Source: CAZNQW01 sp964575225 | GTDB taxonomy: Bacteria; Chloroflexota; Anaerolineae; JAAYZQ01 | DNA: 9,143 bases | Reading direction: 5' to 3' | Assembly: GCA_964575225.1 (NCBI GenBank) | Contig: CAZNQW010000156.1 | Coordinates: 1-9,143, forward strand | Shown: positions 7,267 to 9,143 of the stretch, piece by piece | Position numbering within the stretch: position 1 is the stretch's first letter | How the letters are laid out: each line of letters begins with the position of its first letter | The notes under the pieces: generated by a model | What the model saw: only the letters and a program-made list of their open reading frames with translations | What the model was told of the DNA's origin: nothing | The model's database searches: none | Made by a program: the position numbers and the translations under genes

Positions 7267-8199
7267 ATGGATGCGATAGGCAGGTCCAAGCTCACCCTCG
7301 TCGTCCTGGCGGCCGGCATCGGCAGCCGCTATGGGGGCCTCAAACAAATCGACCCTGTGGGACCCAACGGCGAATTGATCGTCGACTATTCGGTGTACGA
7401 TGGCCTGCGGGCGGGCTTTCAGCGCGTGGTGTTTGTCATCAGCCGTCGGATCGAGGCGGCCTTTCGCGAGCGGGTGGGCCGCACCATCGAGCGACAAGTC
7501 GACACCGATTACGTGTTCCAGCAACTGGACGACCTGCCCCGTGGTTTTTCGGTGCCCCCGGATCGGGTCAAGCCCTGGGGCACGGGCCACGCCACGCTGG
7601 TGAGCCGGCAGGCCGTCGACGGCCCCTTTGCCGTCATCAATGCCGACGATTTCTATGGCCGCGACTCGTTCCAGGCGCTGGGCCGGTTCTTGGCCGAGAT
7701 TCCTGACCAGGGCCTGATTCAGCACTATGCCATGGTCGGTTTTCCCCTGGAGAATACCCTCACCGAGCATGGCCATGTCTCTCGCGGCATCTGCCAAGTG
7801 GACCGGGACGGCTTTCTCATCGACATCCAGGAGCGGACCCGGGTGCAGCGATGGGGCGATGCCATCCGCTATTCGGACGATGGCCAGACCTGGATCGATA
7901 TCCCCGAGGGGAGCATTGCCTCGATGAACGCCTGGGGCTTTACCCCCGACCTCTTTGCCGAGCTGGAAGCCCGGTTCGACGCCTTTTTGCGGGACCCGCA
8001 GCGGGACCTGACCAAAGCCGAGTTCTTTTTGCCCCAGACCGTCGGCGAGCTGATTGCCGAGGGCCTGGCCCGGGTGCAGGTGCTGCCCACCTCCGAGCGC
8101 TGGTTTGGGGTGACCTACCCCGAGGACAAGCCCCGGGTCAGGGCCGCCATCGACGGCCTGATCCAACAGGGCGTGTATCCGGCGAGATTGTGGCGCTGA
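7267..8199 (+). CDS. NDP-sugar pyrophosphorylase-like nucleotidyltransferase
   Basis: This 310-residue cytoplasmic protein is a GT-A-like NTP_transferase that would join an NTP to a sugar phosphate or similar phosphate and release pyrophosphate. The nucleotide-binding signature is LAAGIGSRYGGLKQ at 14-27, followed by DPVGPNGE at 29-36 and the initial motif DYSVYDGLRAGF. PWGTGHA at 103-109 resembles the base or sugar contact region, and NADDFYG at 125-131 supplies the acidic residues (Asp127, Asp128) expected to bind magnesium. Later conserved blocks are NAWGFTP at 221-227, KAEFFLP at 250-256 and GVTYPEDKPRV at 281-291. This GSRYGGLKQ subfamily is widespread, but to my knowledge its substrate is not well defined; RmlA or GalU activity should not be assumed. 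The next gene begins 9 bases after the stop, suggesting they are co-expressed. Confidence 0.85.
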   Translation: MDAIGRSKLTLVVLAAGIGSRYGGLKQIDPVGPNGELIVDYSVYDGLRAGFQRVVFVISRRIEAAFRERVGRTIERQVDTDYVFQQLDDLPRGFSVPPDRVKPWGTGHATLVSRQAVDGPFAVINADDFYGRDSFQALGRFLAEIPDQGLIQHYAMVGFPLENTLTEHGHVSRGICQVDRDGFLIDIQERTRVQRWGDAIRYSDDGQTWIDIPEGSIASMNAWGFTPDLFAELEARFDAFLRDPQRDLTKAEFFLPQTVGELIAEGLARVQVLPTSERWFGVTYPEDKPRVRAAIDGLIQQGVYPARLWR

Positions 8200-8207
8200 G
8201 CCCGCCC

Positions 8208-9008
8208 ATGCCCCAGTCGTCGACCGTGGCCCTCGCCGCGACCGTCCACCACCCCGACGAACGGATGGCGCCCCTGATGGCGCTCCACCTGGAGAGCCTG
8301 GTGCGGCGCTATCCGGTTGCCACCGCTTTCTGCTCCCTTGAGACCCACCCCACGATCGTCGAGATCTTGGAGGCCCACGGAGTGCGGGTCCGCATCAGCG
8401 ACAGCGAGTCCGGGGGCATCGATGGGATCGGCCACGTGCGCCGTGAGACGATCCGGACCGGACTCGAGGCTGGCACCACCCACCTGCAAATGTGCGACTT
8501 TGATCGGGCCCTTCACTGGGCGGCCCACTATCCCGAGGAGCTGGATCAGGTTGCCGAGGAAATCACCGGCTACGATCTCCTCGTCTTGGGCCGCACGCCG
8601 CGAGCATGGGCGACTCATCCCCCCTATCAGGCCGAGACGGAGCCCTTTTTCAACAAGGTCTTTGCCCTGACCACCGGGCTGGAGTGGGACATTGGTGCGG
8701 GCTCGCGGGGCCTTTCCCGCCGGGCCGCAGAAGCGCTGCTGGCCACTTCGCGCGAGAGTGCCGTGGGGGTCGATGCCGAGTGGCCCCTGCTGCTGTTGAA
8801 TCGCCCGGGGGTTCGCGTCGGGCATCGCCCCTGCGAGGGGCTAGAGTTCGAGACGGCCGATCGCTACGGGCCCGAGATCGAGAGAGCCGGCGGCTACACA
8901 GCGTGGGAGGCCCACACCTGTGCCCAGCCTGAGATCTGGAGCTTTCGTCTGCGCATCGCCTGGTTGATTGCCGAGGCGGTCCTGCGCTATGGCCGCCCAG
9001 GGGCCTGA
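8208..9008 (+). CDS. Conserved-looking protein of unknown function, possibly GT-A glycosyltransferase-like
   Basis: I cannot assign a known family with confidence. The 266-residue product is soluble, without signal peptide or membrane helix. It opens with a beta-alpha pattern (VALAATVHHPDERM, then a helix and TAFCSLETHP). MCDFDRALHW at 95-104 contains a DxD-like DFD at 97-99, as at the metal site of GT-A glycosyltransferases; YDLLVLGRTPRAW at 122-134, EWDIGAGSRGLSRRA at 159-173 and GVDAEWPLLLL at 187-197 follow. That order (DxD, later acidic loop with G-rich acceptor motif) is what suggests a GT-A-like fold, by inference only. The ATG at 8208 is chosen; GTG at 8190 would overlap the previous gene by 10 bases and ATG at 8265 would remove the first strand. 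No good ribosome site precedes 8208, consistent with coupling to the nucleotidyltransferase gene ending at 8199. Confidence 0.75.
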   Translation: MPQSSTVALAATVHHPDERMAPLMALHLESLVRRYPVATAFCSLETHPTIVEILEAHGVRVRISDSESGGIDGIGHVRRETIRTGLEAGTTHLQMCDFDRALHWAAHYPEELDQVAEEITGYDLLVLGRTPRAWATHPPYQAETEPFFNKVFALTTGLEWDIGAGSRGLSRRAAEALLATSRESAVGVDAEWPLLLLNRPGVRVGHRPCEGLEFETADRYGPEIERAGGYTAWEAHTCAQPEIWSFRLRIAWLIAEAVLRYGRPGA

Positions 9009-9124
9009 CCGGCCCATGCAATCGCCTCCGTTGCCCCCACGAAAGGCATGTACGATGGGTCCGGATGCTATGCGCAGCAATGTACGCGGATTGGGTCGGC
9101 CGTACCTGCCATTCCGTTGCTCGC
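9009..9124. other. Right-end non-coding stretch, no supported gene
   Basis: This stretch lies after the last stop codon. One frame is open from ATG at 9016 or 9055 to the window edge, with AAAGG at 9042-9046 upstream of the second, so the beginning of another gene cannot be excluded. However, no recognisable protein motif appears and the open frame would run through the hairpin at 9125-9143. GTACG at 9082-9086 and CGTAC at 9101-9105 could form a small stem. No promoter or tRNA is seen. Confidence 0.4.
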
Positions 9125-9143
9125 CGCCCCCGTCTCGGGGGCG
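9125..9143 (+). terminator. GC-rich hairpin at the window edge, possible terminator
   Basis: CGCCCCC at 9125-9131 pairs perfectly with GGGGGCG at 9137-9143 around GTCTC, a 7-bp all-GC stem located 117 bases after the last gene's stop. Any T tract would fall outside the window, so terminator function is inferred from position and stability only. Confidence 0.5.

Noticed and set aside
7189..8166. Long antisense reading frame (325 codons) opposite the nucleotidyltransferase
   Set aside because: No motif or start signal, and it lies fully over a recognised + strand gene with conserved blocks; it is a GC-driven shadow.
7851..8207. Upstream extension of the last gene through the nucleotidyltransferase
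   Set aside because: The frame is open but this part overlaps a well-supported gene and its translation is Arg/Gly/Pro-rich with no motif; the protein-like sequence starts near 8208.

Overview
The window is a GC-rich, gene-dense bacterial segment with six protein genes, all on the + strand and separated by 2 to 136 bases. The protein styles suggest a Chloroflexota-like bacterium (Anaerolineae/Caldilineae type). The clues are a cytoplasmic S9 peptidase with SPDGRWLA propeller blades, a GT39-like membrane glycosyltransferase, an AGACAGGTCT palindrome at the left edge, and GTG/ATG starts with GGAG-like ribosome sites. This placement is inference from pattern memory, not from a marker gene. A run of ten N at 7024-7033 shows that this is a scaffolded draft or metagenome assembly.

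Layout. Bases 1-124 hold a perfect 10-bp inverted repeat (probably the terminator of an upstream gene) and then a strong sigma70-type promoter, TTGAAG-N16-TATAAT, with a ribosome site just ahead of the first gene. Gene 1 (125-2170) is an S9 family (prolyl oligopeptidase-like) serine peptidase with an intact Ser/Asp/His triad. Gene 2 (2205-3974) is a multi-pass GT-C/GT39-like glycosyltransferase. Gene 3 (4097-5896) is a full-length GlmS-type glutamine--fructose-6-phosphate aminotransferase with some unusual active-site substitutions. Gene 4 (5899-7130) is an ArsB/CitM-type anion permease that starts 2 bases after gene 3 and is interrupted by the N gap. Gene 5 (7267-8199) is an NDP-sugar pyrophosphorylase-like nucleotidyltransferase. 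Gene 6 (8208-9008) is a conserved-looking protein of unknown function with a CDFDR motif and a possible GT-A-like fold. The last 135 bases contain no convincing gene and end in a GC-rich hairpin cut by the window edge.

How they may work together. Genes 2, 3, 5 and 6 share a loose sugar/envelope theme: GlmS makes glucosamine-6-phosphate, gene 5 probably activates a sugar or related phosphate with a nucleotide, gene 2 moves sugars from a lipid carrier at the membrane, and gene 6 may be a small glycosyltransferase. Genes 3-4 and genes 5-6 are tightly spaced and look translationally coupled. The S9 peptidase and the anion permease have no obvious link to this theme. I see no CRISPR array, tRNA, rRNA, integrase or insertion sequence, and no sign of a defence or other novel multi-gene system. 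The most informative second-look items are the gene 5/gene 6 pair, the variant GlmS, and the N gap, which closes in frame if the four bases on either side are collapsed.
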